Part shown: positions 13,992 through 21,521 of the stretch, one piece after another
Numbering within the stretch: the stretch's first letter is position 1
How the letters are laid out: every line of letters starts with the position of its first letter
Assembly (NCBI RefSeq): GCF_019703305.1
Contig: NZ_AP024814.1
Location: forward strand, 558,001-622,000
DNA: 64,000 bases
Reading direction: 5' to 3'
Source: Helicobacter sp. NHP19-003
GTDB taxonomy: Bacteria; Campylobacterota; Campylobacteria; Campylobacterales; Helicobacteraceae
Notes under the pieces: generated by a model
The model's database searches: none
The model's input: only the letters and a program-made list of their open reading frames with translations
What the model was told of the DNA's origin: nothing
Program-made: the position numbers and the translations under genes

Positions 13992-14765
13992 TTATGAGTG
14001 GTAGATGTCTTGAATGCTGTAAAGCCCAGGTTTTTGGGCAGAGAGCCACTTGGCCGCCTCTAGCGCGCCTTTGGCAAAGATGTTGCGCTCTGTGGCGGTG
14101 TGGCTCAACTCCAAATATTCTCCATCTAAGTAAAAGCCCACAGTGTGCCGCCCCACGATATCGCCTGCCCGCAGGCTTGTAAAACCGATCTCACCCTCTT
14201 TGCGCACCCCTTCTCTATGCTCTTGGCACACCTCTTTGAAGTCCACCCCTCGGGCGTGGGCGCAGGTTTGCCCCAAAGTGAGAGCTGTCCCGCTGGGCGC
14301 ATCCTTTTTGTAGCGGTGGTGGATCTCTGTGATCTCAATGTCGGCATGCTCTAAATTCTTAGCCACAGCCCCCACCACTTCGTTTAACACTGCCACACCT
14401 AAGGACATGTTAGAAGCGTACAAAACGGGGACTTTTTGGCTAAGCTCGGCTAAAGCTTGCCATTGCTCTTGTAGCCCTGTTGTACCGCACACAAGAGGCA
14501 AGGGGTTTAAAAGCAAGACTTGCAAGAGGGTGTCTAGGGCCTTAGGAGAAGAAAAATCGATCACTAATTGGCAATGGGCAAGGAATTGTTCTACATCGTT
14601 GGTTACAAAAGTTTCCTGTGGCAAGATTTGGGCAAGCTGTAGGTTCAAATTTTGACGCAAAAAGACACTGGACAAAGCCAAATAGGGTTGTTTATGTATC
14701 TCTTTGGCAAGCAGACCCCCGACCTTGCCACTCGCCCCAAAAATCCCTACTTGTAATTGTTGCAT
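13992..14765 (-). CDS. dapB: 4-hydroxy-tetrahydrodipicolinate reductase
   Basis: Lysine and meso-diaminopimelate pathway enzyme of 257 residues that reduces the product of DapA with NAD(P)H. It has the nucleotide-binding GIFGASGKVGG at 7-17, VIDFSSP near 69-74, VCGTTGL near 92-98 and the active-site block EIHHRYKKDAPSGTAL (His149/His150, Lys153/Lys154). I chose ATG at 14765; the open frame extends further up but only into trxB. The ATG overlaps the trxB stop as TAATG, so dapB is probably translated by reinitiation from the thioredoxin operon. I recall dapB elsewhere in H. pylori, so this linkage differs. Confidence 0.95.
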   Translation of the reverse strand: MQQLQVGIFGASGKVGGLLAKEIHKQPYLALSSVFLRQNLNLQLAQILPQETFVTNDVEQFLAHCQLVIDFSSPKALDTLLQVLLLNPLPLVCGTTGLQEQWQALAELSQKVPVLYASNMSLGVAVLNEVVGAVAKNLEHADIEITEIHHRYKKDAPSGTALTLGQTCAHARGVDFKEVCQEHREGVRKEGEIGFTSLRAGDIVGRHTVGFYLDGEYLELSHTATERNIFAKGALEAAKWLSAQKPGLYSIQDIYHS

Positions 14766-15727
14766 TAAGAATGCCCCTCCAAATAGGCGAGAGCTGAGAG
14801 TGCAGCCGTGGCGCCGTCCCCAGCCGCACAGACCACTTGTTTTGCTGCTTGTGTGCGCACATCTCCGGCGGCAAACAGCCCTTTCACGCTCGTTTTCATC
14901 GCTAAATCCACCACCACAGCTCCATAGGGGTCGCAGGCACAAAGCATGCCTTTGTCGTCTTGTTCCAACACTTCGTTATTGATCTCATAACCCACAAAGA
15001 CAAAAACTCCATGCACGGCAAGTTCCTTCACCACACCCGTGTGGGTGTTTTTAAACACGACAGCGTTGACCCCACTTGAGTCGCCCTTGATTTCTTCAAT
15101 GACAGCTGGGGTTAAAAACTCAATTTTGGGGTTGCCTCTGGCTTTTTCTAGGGTGATGGGGGCGGCGCGGAAGGTGTCGCGACGGTGGATGAGGTAGATT
15201 TTAGTGCAAATTTTAGCCAAATAAAGGGCTTCTTCTAGGGCAGTGTCGCCCCCGCCCAAAACCGCCACCTCCTTATTCTTGTAAAAAAAGCCATCGCAGG
15301 TCGCACAAGTGCTCACCCCATTGCCCCAAAATGCATCCTCGCCCTTAATGCCCGCTTTTTTGGGCTTGCCGCCTGTGGCTACAATCACGCTTTTGGCGTG
15401 AAAAACTTTATTTTCATCGGTGTGGATGGCAAAATGCGCCCCATTAGGCTTAATTTGCGTAACAAGAGCCATTTCGTGCTTTAGGCCAAAACGAAAGCAT
15501 TGTTCTTGCCAAGGCTGCATGAAGTCCAGCCCACTTACGATCTCACGCACCCCGGGGTAGTTTTCAATCTCGCTACTAAAGGTGATCTGCCCCCCTGGCG
15601 CACCTTTTTCAAACAAGACCACTTCTTTAAGCCCCCCCCTTGTGGCGTAAAGCCCTGCGCTAAGGCCTGCCGGACCCCCACCGATGATCGCTAGGTCTAG
15701 TAAAGGGGCATTAGAGAAGTTTGTCAA
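14765..15727 (-). CDS. trxB: Thioredoxin reductase
   Basis: FAD- and NADPH-dependent enzyme of 320 residues that keeps thioredoxin reduced. It carries the FAD-binding [19 protein letters not shown] near residue 14, the redox-active CATC at 141-144, the NADPH-binding [15 protein letters not shown] and the C-terminal FAD motif GLFAAGDVR. Its start overlaps the end of trxA by 17 bases and its stop overlaps dapB. The trxA-trxB pair matches H. pylori HP0824-HP0825 as I recall it; in microaerophilic Helicobacter this is the main reducing system for peroxiredoxin. Confidence 0.96.
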   Translation of the reverse strand: MTNFSNAPLLDLAIIGGGPAGLSAGLYATRGGLKEVVLFEKGAPGGQITFSSEIENYPGVREIVSGLDFMQPWQEQCFRFGLKHEMALVTQIKPNGAHFAIHTDENKVFHAKSVIVATGGKPKKAGIKGEDAFWGNGVSTCATCDGFFYKNKEVAVLGGGDTALEEALYLAKICTKIYLIHRRDTFRAAPITLEKARGNPKIEFLTPAVIEEIKGDSSGVNAVVFKNTHTGVVKELAVHGVFVFVGYEINNEVLEQDDKGMLCACDPYGAVVVDLAMKTSVKGLFAAGDVRTQAAKQVVCAAGDGATAALSALAYLEGHS

Positions 15728-16028
15728 TGTGATCCTTTAAAGATTGTTTGGAGAGTGCCCCCACGGTTTGATTCGCCACTTTACCATCTTTAATATACAG
15801 TACGGTGGGGATGCTACGGATGCCAAAACGGGCGGCTAATTCTTCTTGTTCGTCCGTATTCACTTTACAAATCTTCGCCCTGCCGGTGTACTCGCCGGCC
15901 AACTCGTCAATGATGGGAGAGAGCATTTTACAAGGTCCACACCAAGGGGCCCAAAAATCCACAACCACCGCCCCCTCTTTAGTTTCCACATCAAAATTTT
16001 CACTCGTCAATTCAATATAACCAGACAT
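15711..16028 (-). CDS. trxA: Thioredoxin
   Basis: Canonical 105-residue cytosolic thioredoxin with [10 protein letters not shown] (redox cysteines Cys30 and Cys33), the cis-proline [13 protein letters not shown] and a typical C-terminal helix. It starts at ATG 16028 with AGGAGA just upstream on the minus strand and has its own TATAAT box at 16060-16065. It overlaps trxB by 17 bases, so both are read from one message. Confidence 0.97.
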   Translation of the reverse strand: MSGYIELTSENFDVETKEGAVVVDFWAPWCGPCKMLSPIIDELAGEYTGRAKICKVNTDEQEELAARFGIRSIPTVLYIKDGKVANQTVGALSKQSLKDHIDKLL

Positions 16029-16059
16029 CGATTCTCCTAAATTTTTAAGTTAGGCCTGC

Positions 16060-16065
16060 ATTATA
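16060..16065 (-). promoter_or_regulatory. -10 box for the trxA-trxB-dapB operon
   Basis: A perfect TATAAT on the minus strand, about 32 bases before the trxA ATG, with the extended form GTTATAATGC typical of Helicobacter housekeeping promoters. No clear -35 is seen, as usual for this genus. Confidence 0.6.
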
Positions 16066-16093
16066 ACATGGATTGCCAAGCTTGCCTTTAAAC

Positions 16094-16429
16094 TCAAAAA
16101 GCAATGTTTTGTATCCATTCAATTTGGCAATTTGGTAACTCCCCCTTAAGTGTGAGCGCATCTATGCAAAAGGGTGAATCGCTGGGATTCTCTTGAAAAT
16201 ACACATCAATGGTTTGTTGGATTTTTTTTAACTTGTGGGGTGTGATCGCATAGAGTGGCTCGTCTTGGCGGCGGCTTTTGACCTCCACGAAGTGCAACAC
16301 CCCCCCTTTTAAAGCGACAATGTCGATCTCGCCAAAGGAGCTATAAAAGTTGCGGCAAACAATGCTACACCCTTGTTTTTGCAAATATTGGCAAGCCAAA
16401 TTCTCGGCAAGTTGTCCCCTTGTGTTCAT
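16094..16429 (-). CDS. YraN family (UPF0102) endonuclease-like protein
   Basis: Conserved 111-residue protein with a restriction-endonuclease-like fold. The family pattern is clear: GQLAENLACQYLQKQGCSIV, then FGEIDIVALKGG and VEVKSRR, giving the Asp/Glu/Lys set (GEIDIV and EVK) expected for metal-dependent DNA binding or cleavage. Its ATG at 16429 overlaps the stop of a 47-codon frame upstream (ATGA), suggesting coupling. The hom-yraN-trxA-trxB order matches H. pylori HP0822-0825 as I recall it. The cellular role of the family is not settled. Confidence 0.9.
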   Translation of the reverse strand: MNTRGQLAENLACQYLQKQGCSIVCRNFYSSFGEIDIVALKGGVLHFVEVKSRRQDEPLYAITPHKLKKIQQTIDVYFQENPSDSPFCIDALTLKGELPNCQIEWIQNIAF

Positions 16430-16569
16430 GCCAAAATGGGGTAAATTTGCACCCCCTCGTTTAAGTCCGCTAGGTTATCTTGCAAATACGCTAGGTGTGT
16501 GGGCTTGGTGATATAAATGTGGCTTTGCCCCGCGCAAAAGTGCAAAGTCGCGGGGATGTTTTGTGGCAT
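16426..16569 (-). pseudogene. 47-codon frame after hom, probable remnant of the Hom ACT domain
   Basis: A small leftward frame starts at ATG 16569, 10 bases after the hom stop, and ends with TGA overlapping the yraN ATG. Its second half, HIYITKPTHLAYLQDNLADL followed by a hydrophobic strand ending IYPILA, resembles the last strand-helix-strand of an ACT regulatory domain, which is what should end a homoserine dehydrogenase. It is one frame off from hom, and the frame stays open upstream across the hom stop, through the G5 tracts at 16595-16599 and 16602-16606 (plus strand). A one-base slip there would fuse it to Hom. The match is by eye only; alternatively it is a small coupled gene. Confidence 0.45.
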
Positions 16570-16579
16570 GGGCTGCTCT

Positions 16580-17578
16580 CTAGGCGGACATAGTGGGGGT
16601 TGGGGGTTGTGGGGCTAGGGCGATTTTTGGCAAGTCTTTTGGTTTTGGGCTGTGTTTTTGTTTGCAAAAGTCCACAATATCGTTCACCACGGCGCTGGCT
16701 GTGGCTAACCCCCCAGCTCCCGCTCCATAGTAAAAAGTCTCTCCCACAGAGTCGCCCACAAAAATAGCCCCATTCATCACGCCCCTAACTTGGGCAAGCA
16801 AATGCCCTTGTGGCAACAAGACAGGCCCCACGCTCAAGGCTAGCCCCCCTACGCCTTTATGCGCTTGTGCTAGGAGTTTTAGAGTGTAACCTAAGCGTTT
16901 GGCATGTGCCAAATCGGCGTTGGTGATCTGCTCAATGCCCCGAATTGCCATGCTTTCAAACACGATCCGCCCCCCAAAGGCCAGAGATGACAAAATGAGC
17001 AGTTTATGTGCGCTGTCTTGCCCGCTGGTGTCTAGGTGGGCGTTTGCCTCGGCATAGCCCAGCTCTTGGGCTTTTTGTAGGGCACTCTCCAAGCTTTGCC
17101 CCAAGCCCATTTGTTCTAATATAAAATTGCAAGTCCCGTTCACCACGCCCTGTATGCCGACAATGGCATTAGACGCTAGCCCCTCTTTAAGGGCCTTGAT
17201 TAAGGGGATGCCCCCACCCACACTCGCCTCAAAGCCAATGGAGCTGTGGATGAGCTCTTGATGCTTGGCAAGCATGGCCTTGTTTGCGGTGATAAAACCC
17301 TTGCCCCGCTCTAGAGCTTTTGTGGCGAGCTTATAAGCCAAATCCACCTGTCCGCTCAACTCCACGATCAAATCGATCTGCGGGTCGTCTAAAAGGCCGT
17401 CTGCATTTGCGCTTAAAGCAAAGTCCACAGGGCGTTTTTTGGATAAATCCCTAACCACCCCCTTTTTTACCACTAGCTGATGTCCGCACCTTTGCGCCAA
17501 CAGATCGGCGTGTTTGTTTAAAATCTCCACCACGCTAAGGCCCACACAGCCCAAGCCCACAATCCCAATTTGCAACAT
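16580..17578 (-). CDS. hom: Homoserine dehydrogenase lacking its C-terminal ACT domain
   Basis: Converts aspartate semialdehyde to homoserine for threonine and methionine synthesis. The 332-residue protein has the NAD(P)-binding IGIVGLGCVGLSVVE at 3-17, the catalytic-domain FITANKAML and FEASVGGGIPLIKAL, and GYAEANAHLDTSGQDSAHKL. Helicobacter Hom is about 420 residues and ends in an ACT domain; here the protein ends after IVDFCKQKHSPKP with a Pro-rich tail. The catalytic core is whole, so activity is expected but amino-acid feedback inhibition may be lost. Downstream sequence looks like an ACT remnant in another frame. The start is 7 bases from the end of the exchanger gene on its right. Confidence 0.92.
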   Translation of the reverse strand: MLQIGIVGLGCVGLSVVEILNKHADLLAQRCGHQLVVKKGVVRDLSKKRPVDFALSANADGLLDDPQIDLIVELSGQVDLAYKLATKALERGKGFITANKAMLAKHQELIHSSIGFEASVGGGIPLIKALKEGLASNAIVGIQGVVNGTCNFILEQMGLGQSLESALQKAQELGYAEANAHLDTSGQDSAHKLLILSSLAFGGRIVFESMAIRGIEQITNADLAHAKRLGYTLKLLAQAHKGVGGLALSVGPVLLPQGHLLAQVRGVMNGAIFVGDSVGETFYYGAGAGGLATASAVVNDIVDFCKQKHSPKPKDLPKIALAPQPPTPTMSA

Positions 17579-17585
17579 TATTCAA

Positions 17586-18824
17586 CTAAGCCTTGTTTCT
17601 GCTAAATTTTTCTGTAAAAAAATCTACAATCGAGTCTAGGTATTTCAAAATAAAAGGCGTGATGAGCATGGAAAAGATGATCATCAGCACCAAGAATTGT
17701 TGGATGTCGTCTGCTCCGACATGGATGATGTCGTGATCGCGCAAAAAGGCTAAAATCCCTTCGTGTTTTTGTAGAGTTAAAAGATTATGTTTGCTCGCGC
17801 TCAAAAACACCACCAACGCAAATTCCCCAATTTGGGCCAAAGAAAGTGCAGCTTTTAAAGCACTTTTACTATCCCTAAAGACCCGCAAAATGGCGTATAA
17901 AACCCCCGTTTTTAAAAACATGGCGATGCTTAGCAAGAAAATCACAGCAAAGAAGTTTTCAAACAAAAACCCTAGGTGGATTTGCATGCCCACCGTAACA
18001 AAGAAGAGCCCCAAAAAGATGTTTTTAAGCGGGGCGAACTCTTCTTGCACACGGATACGATAACGCGACTTAGAGATCGCCATGCCCGCCACAAACGCCC
18101 CCAATGACATAGAAAAACCAAAAAAGTGGCTAAGGCTTGCCGCCCCAAAGACAATCAGTAAAATTGTACCCATGAAAATCTCTGGCAAGCGGCTTTCGGC
18201 GGCCAGCCCTAAAATCCTTGTCGCGGCGAGTTTGCCGGGCAAAAGCAACAAGGTCAAGATGATGGTTGCCGACACAATGGTTTTGACCACCAAGCCTAAA
18301 AAGTGGTTGCTTCCCCCGCCCATGAGCATTAAAATCAGCAAAATGGGGATCGCCGCGATGTCTTGAAAGATCAAAATCCCCACCACAATTTTACCCGTAG
18401 GCGTGTTTAACTGCTTGCATTCTTCAAAGAACTTGAGCACAATCGCCGTAGACGAGAGCGAAAAGCCCATGGCCACGACAAAGGAGAAGCCCCAAGACGA
18501 CCCCATGACAAAGTAACCAAAAAGTACATGTAGGGCGGAAGTAACGACCACTTGCAACCCGCCAAAGAGCAAGACCTCCTGTTTCATGGTCTTGAGTTTA
18601 TCGAAGTTAAATTCAAGCCCAATCATAAACATCAAAAATACAATCCCAAAATCTGCAATCTCTGAGAGCGATTCGAAGTCCTGGATGTGGAAGAGTGCGG
18701 CGATGACAAGCCCGGTCAAGATGTACCCGATGATGACGGGCATTTCGATTTTTTTCAGCAAAAGGCCACTCACCACACTAAGACCCAATCCAGCTACAAC
18801 CACATACAGAGCATGTGCTTCCAT
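17586..18824 (-). CDS. KefB-type cation:proton antiporter (CPA2 family)
   Basis: Inner-membrane exchanger of 412 residues with about 11-12 hydrophobic helices. Family hallmarks are IGYILTGLVIA near residue 31, IADFGIVFLMFMIGLEFNF near 57-75, FSLSSTAIVLKFFEE near 121-135 and ILIFQDIAAIPILLILML near 150-168, with the Gln-Asp pair of CPA2 proteins. No C-terminal TrkA-N domain is present, unlike E. coli KefB, so glutathione gating is not implied. It may exchange K+ or Na+ for H+ and help pH control. It is divergent from the small gene at 18923, sharing a palindromic -10 region. Confidence 0.88.
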   Translation of the reverse strand: MEAHALYVVVAGLGLSVVSGLLLKKIEMPVIIGYILTGLVIAALFHIQDFESLSEIADFGIVFLMFMIGLEFNFDKLKTMKQEVLLFGGLQVVVTSALHVLFGYFVMGSSWGFSFVVAMGFSLSSTAIVLKFFEECKQLNTPTGKIVVGILIFQDIAAIPILLILMLMGGGSNHFLGLVVKTIVSATIILTLLLLPGKLAATRILGLAAESRLPEIFMGTILLIVFGAASLSHFFGFSMSLGAFVAGMAISKSRYRIRVQEEFAPLKNIFLGLFFVTVGMQIHLGFLFENFFAVIFLLSIAMFLKTGVLYAILRVFRDSKSALKAALSLAQIGEFALVVFLSASKHNLLTLQKHEGILAFLRDHDIIHVGADDIQQFLVLMIIFSMLITPFILKYLDSIVDFFTEKFSRNKA

Positions 18825-18883
18825 TTTGCGCCCTCACTCACCCTTTCAAAATCCTGCCATAAAAGCAATTATTAAAAAGGGTC

Positions 18884-18893
18884 ATTATATAAT
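18884..18893. promoter_or_regulatory. Palindromic bidirectional -10 element ATTATATAAT
   Basis: The ten-base palindrome reads TATAAT on the plus strand at 18888-18893, 29 bases before the GTG at 18923, and TATAAT on the minus strand at 18884-18889, about 60 bases before the exchanger gene. The two -10 boxes share bases, so the divergent promoters probably compete. Confidence 0.55.
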
Positions 18894-18922
18894 AAGTTGA
18901 ATAAACAATTAAGGTTTTCTGC

Positions 18923-19237
18923 GTGGAACAAGCGATTGCGTTAGCGGGTGTGTATGAGCTACAAGGGCGTGTGCTTGAAGCTTTACAGATTTACAAGAGC
19001 ATTTTAAAAAGCGACCCGCACCACAAGCAAGCGTTGCAAAGCCACAAACGCTTGAGTGCACTCGAGCAAAAAGTCCCGCAAAAGCCCGCACCTGCCAAGC
19101 CCAAATCCGTGGTACACCTAAGTCAATACGCCCCGCTGCAGCGCTTCCAAATCCAAAACATGCAATCTCTTTTTATCCAAGCCACAAGCTTGGCCGAGCT
19201 TGCAACAATCGAACAATGGTTACTCAAATGGAATTAA
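18923..19237 (+). CDS. Small TPR-like protein of unknown function
   Basis: A 104-residue cytosolic protein starting with GTG, with AAGG about 9 bases upstream. Residues 1-50 form one tetratricopeptide-like helix pair (ALAGVYELQGRVLEALQIYK...DPHHKQAL), followed by a Pro/Lys linker (about 51-65) and a short C-terminal helical region. One TPR suggests a protein-protein adaptor. Its stop overlaps the next gene by 22 bases. It is the first gene of the run leading to arsRS, and I recall two hypothetical genes at the same place in H. pylori (HP0168-HP0167). Function unknown. Confidence 0.8.
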   Translation: MEQAIALAGVYELQGRVLEALQIYKSILKSDPHHKQALQSHKRLSALEQKVPQKPAPAKPKSVVHLSQYAPLQRFQIQNMQSLFIQATSLAELATIEQWLLKWN

Positions 19238-19509
19238 AAAATATCATATCCCAAGCCTTAGATGAAATCGAACAAGTGGAGCAAAAGCCCAAGGCGGTGA
19301 GCAAAGCCCCACCCTCCCGCCAAAGCCCTAAAGTCTTGCAAGAAGAACAGCAATTCTTAAAGGACTTGGAGCAAAAGACTCTATTGCTCTTTGAGGGACT
19401 AAAATCCCCCCAAACCAAGAATTTACCCATGAAACTAGATTTGGTGGTGAATTACTTGCAATACCAGCTTTACATGATTCAAGAAAGATTGAAATCTTTT
19501 AAAGATTGA
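19216..19509 (+). CDS. Small conserved protein with a CiaD-like C-terminal region
   Basis: A 97-residue charged protein: an acidic N-terminal helix, a disordered Lys/Pro/Ser stretch (about 24-40) and a C-terminal helical module, LLLFEGLKSPQTKNLPMKLD then LVVNYLQYQLYMIQERLKSF. This C-terminal pattern resembles the end of Campylobacter CiaD (Cj0788) and the H. pylori gene HP0167 as I remember them; the likeness is by eye. A second ATG at 19228 is possible. There is no signal peptide. It overlaps the preceding small gene and lies 59 bases before arsR. Role unknown. Confidence 0.75.
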   Translation: MVTQMELKNIISQALDEIEQVEQKPKAVSKAPPSRQSPKVLQEEQQFLKDLEQKTLLLFEGLKSPQTKNLPMKLDLVVNYLQYQLYMIQERLKSFKD

Positions 19510-19568
19510 TGTTTTTCATTGATTTTGTGTTAGTATCTAGTTTTTGTTAACTTTCCATTGAGGTGCTT

Positions 19569-20252
19569 ATGATCAAGATACTCATGATAGAAGATGATGT
19601 TGAGTTGGCTGAGATTTTAAGCGAGTTTTTAAGCCAACATGGCATAGAAGTGGTCAATTGCGATGAGCCCTACACGGGCATCAGTGCCGCCACCACCCAA
19701 CAATACGACCTGCTCTTGTTAGATTTGACCCTGCCTAATTTAGATGGGCTAGAAGTGTGTAAGCGCATTTCCAAACAAAAGGACATCCCCATCATCATTT
19801 CTTCGGCAAGAAACGATCTAAACGACAAAGTAGAAGCCCTAGAGTGTGGGGCGGACGACTACATCCCCAAACCCTACGACCCCAAAGAACTCTTAGCGCG
19901 CATACAATCTTTGTTGCGCCGCTACAACAAGAAACCCGCCCAAGAGAGGGGCTTGCCAAACAAGAACAACCTTTTTAGAATCGACCATGACGCTAGAGAG
20001 GTCTATATGCAAAATAGAAAACTCGAGCTCACCAGGGCTGAATACGAGATACTCACGCTCTTGATCAGCAAAAAGGGCTATGTGTTTTCTAGAGAGTCGA
20101 TCGCCATTGAATCCGAGTCGATCAATCCTGAAAGCTCCAATAAGAGCATAGATGTCATCATCGGGCGTTTGCGCTCTAAAATCGAACAAGACCCCAAAAA
20201 ACCTAAGCACATCATCTCTGTGCGGGGAGTCGGCTACAAGCTCGAGTTTTAA
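19569..20252 (+). CDS. arsR: Acid-response regulator ArsR (OmpR family)
   Basis: Two-component regulator of 227 residues. The receiver domain has the acidic pocket EDD at 8-10, phospho-acceptor Asp52 in [12 protein letters not shown], and Lys in [12 protein letters not shown]. The C-terminal winged helix contains [20 protein letters not shown] and [17 protein letters not shown]. The match to H. pylori ArsR is near-identical in long stretches, including [18 protein letters not shown] use ATG at 19569, six bases after GAGG; a GTG lies 6 bases upstream in frame. In H. pylori, ArsR controls urease and other acid-induced genes and is essential. A TAGTAT at 19531-19536 may be its -10 box. arsS follows directly. 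Confidence 0.97.
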   Translation: MIKILMIEDDVELAEILSEFLSQHGIEVVNCDEPYTGISAATTQQYDLLLLDLTLPNLDGLEVCKRISKQKDIPIIISSARNDLNDKVEALECGADDYIPKPYDPKELLARIQSLLRRYNKKPAQERGLPNKNNLFRIDHDAREVYMQNRKLELTRAEYEILTLLISKKGYVFSRESIAIESESINPESSNKSIDVIIGRLRSKIEQDPKKPKHIISVRGVGYKLEF

Positions 20253-21521
20253 ATGCCTTTTTCAATCTTTAGCAAGATTGTTTTTTTGTTTGTGATCTCG
20301 ATCACAAGCTTTGCCGCCTTTTCTTACTACTTCATCCGCTCACAAATCGATCATGAAAACTTCCAAACCCAAATCCGCCACCAACAATTCATCACCACCA
20401 TCAACCAAGTCCTAGCCGACAAGAGCAACCGCTACTCCGCTGAAGTCTACCTACACGAGTTGGGCTTTCAAGAGATCACCCAACAAGAATTGCGCGAAAT
20501 CCTAGCCAACCAGCATGGCAAGATCGAAAATGACGAAAACCCCCTAGCCCATATCATCAAAGTCGGCAATAAGATTTTCATCTCGCTCAAAAGTCAGGGC
20601 GACACGGTGCTGTATAAGGAAATCCAAAAGACCTCGTATCGCAACTACTACTTTGCCATCTCTGTGGGGGCGTTTTTAATCACCATGATTTTTGTTTTCA
20701 TGTTGCAAGGCTTCATCCCCATCAATGAATTGCGCAAAAAGGTGCATTTATTCTCCAATGGCGAAATGGACATTGAGTGCAAGTTAGAGCAACAGGACGA
20801 AATTGGGGATTTGGCCCTAGCCTTTGACAACGCCATTAAAAAAATCAAGGGCATGAACGAGTCGCGCATTTTATTTTTAAGGGCCATCATGCACGAGCTT
20901 AGAACCCCCATCGCCAAGGGCATGATTGTGGCCGAAATGGTGGATAACAGCGTGCAAAAAGAGCGGCTAGTCACGACCTTTAAACGGCTCAACGCCCTCA
21001 TCGAGCAATTTGCCCGCATCGAGCAACTCTCCTCCAAGAACTACAAAATCACCAAAGAAATTTTTTTAATGGACCGCCTGCTAGAACATGTCAAAAACAT
21101 GCTGCTCTTAGAAAGGGGGAGTACCTGTATTGTGGCAAACTTGCCCAATTACACCTTTGAAACCGACTTTGAGCTCTTTAGCCTTGTGATTAAAAACTTG
21201 CTAGACAATGCCCTAAAATACAGCCCAGATCGGCAGGTGAAACTCGAAGTGAGCGGTAAAGATTTATTGGTTTCCAATCGGGGCGAACCGCTTAAAGAAG
21301 ACCTAATGCACTACTTCAAACCCTATTTCCACCACGAAAATCCCAGCGATGCGCACGGCTTTGGGCTAGGCATGTATATTATTAAAAGCGCACTAGACAC
21401 CTTAGAATTGCGTTTAAGCTACGCCTACAAGGACGAGTACAATATTTTTACGATCCACGGGTGCATTTTGCAAGAATTTGGACCGCTCTTTTTTAAATCC
21501 AAAAGGGGGGTGAAAGTCTAA
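20253..21521 (+). CDS. arsS: Acid-sensing histidine kinase ArsS
   Basis: Inner-membrane kinase of 422 residues partnered with ArsR. Helix 1 (about 8-28) and helix 2 (about 132-152) flank a periplasmic domain with histidines at 34, 43, 68, 88 and 100, which could titrate at acid pH. A HAMP region (about 153-205) leads to the H-box MHELRTP with phospho-acceptor His214. The ATPase domain shows NLLDNALKYSPD and GFGLGMYIIKSAL. The gene starts immediately after arsR. In H. pylori the gene is followed by hemB; here a purF-like gene is inserted, starting inside the arsS stop codon. The C-terminal tail lacks the poly-proline slippage tract I recall from H. pylori. Confidence 0.96.
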   Translation: MPFSIFSKIVFLFVISITSFAAFSYYFIRSQIDHENFQTQIRHQQFITTINQVLADKSNRYSAEVYLHELGFQEITQQELREILANQHGKIENDENPLAHIIKVGNKIFISLKSQGDTVLYKEIQKTSYRNYYFAISVGAFLITMIFVFMLQGFIPINELRKKVHLFSNGEMDIECKLEQQDEIGDLALAFDNAIKKIKGMNESRILFLRAIMHELRTPIAKGMIVAEMVDNSVQKERLVTTFKRLNALIEQFARIEQLSSKNYKITKEIFLMDRLLEHVKNMLLLERGSTCIVANLPNYTFETDFELFSLVIKNLLDNALKYSPDRQVKLEVSGKDLLVSNRGEPLKEDLMHYFKPYFHHENPSDAHGFGLGMYIIKSALDTLELRLSYAYKDEYNIFTIHGCILQEFGPLFFKSKRGVKV

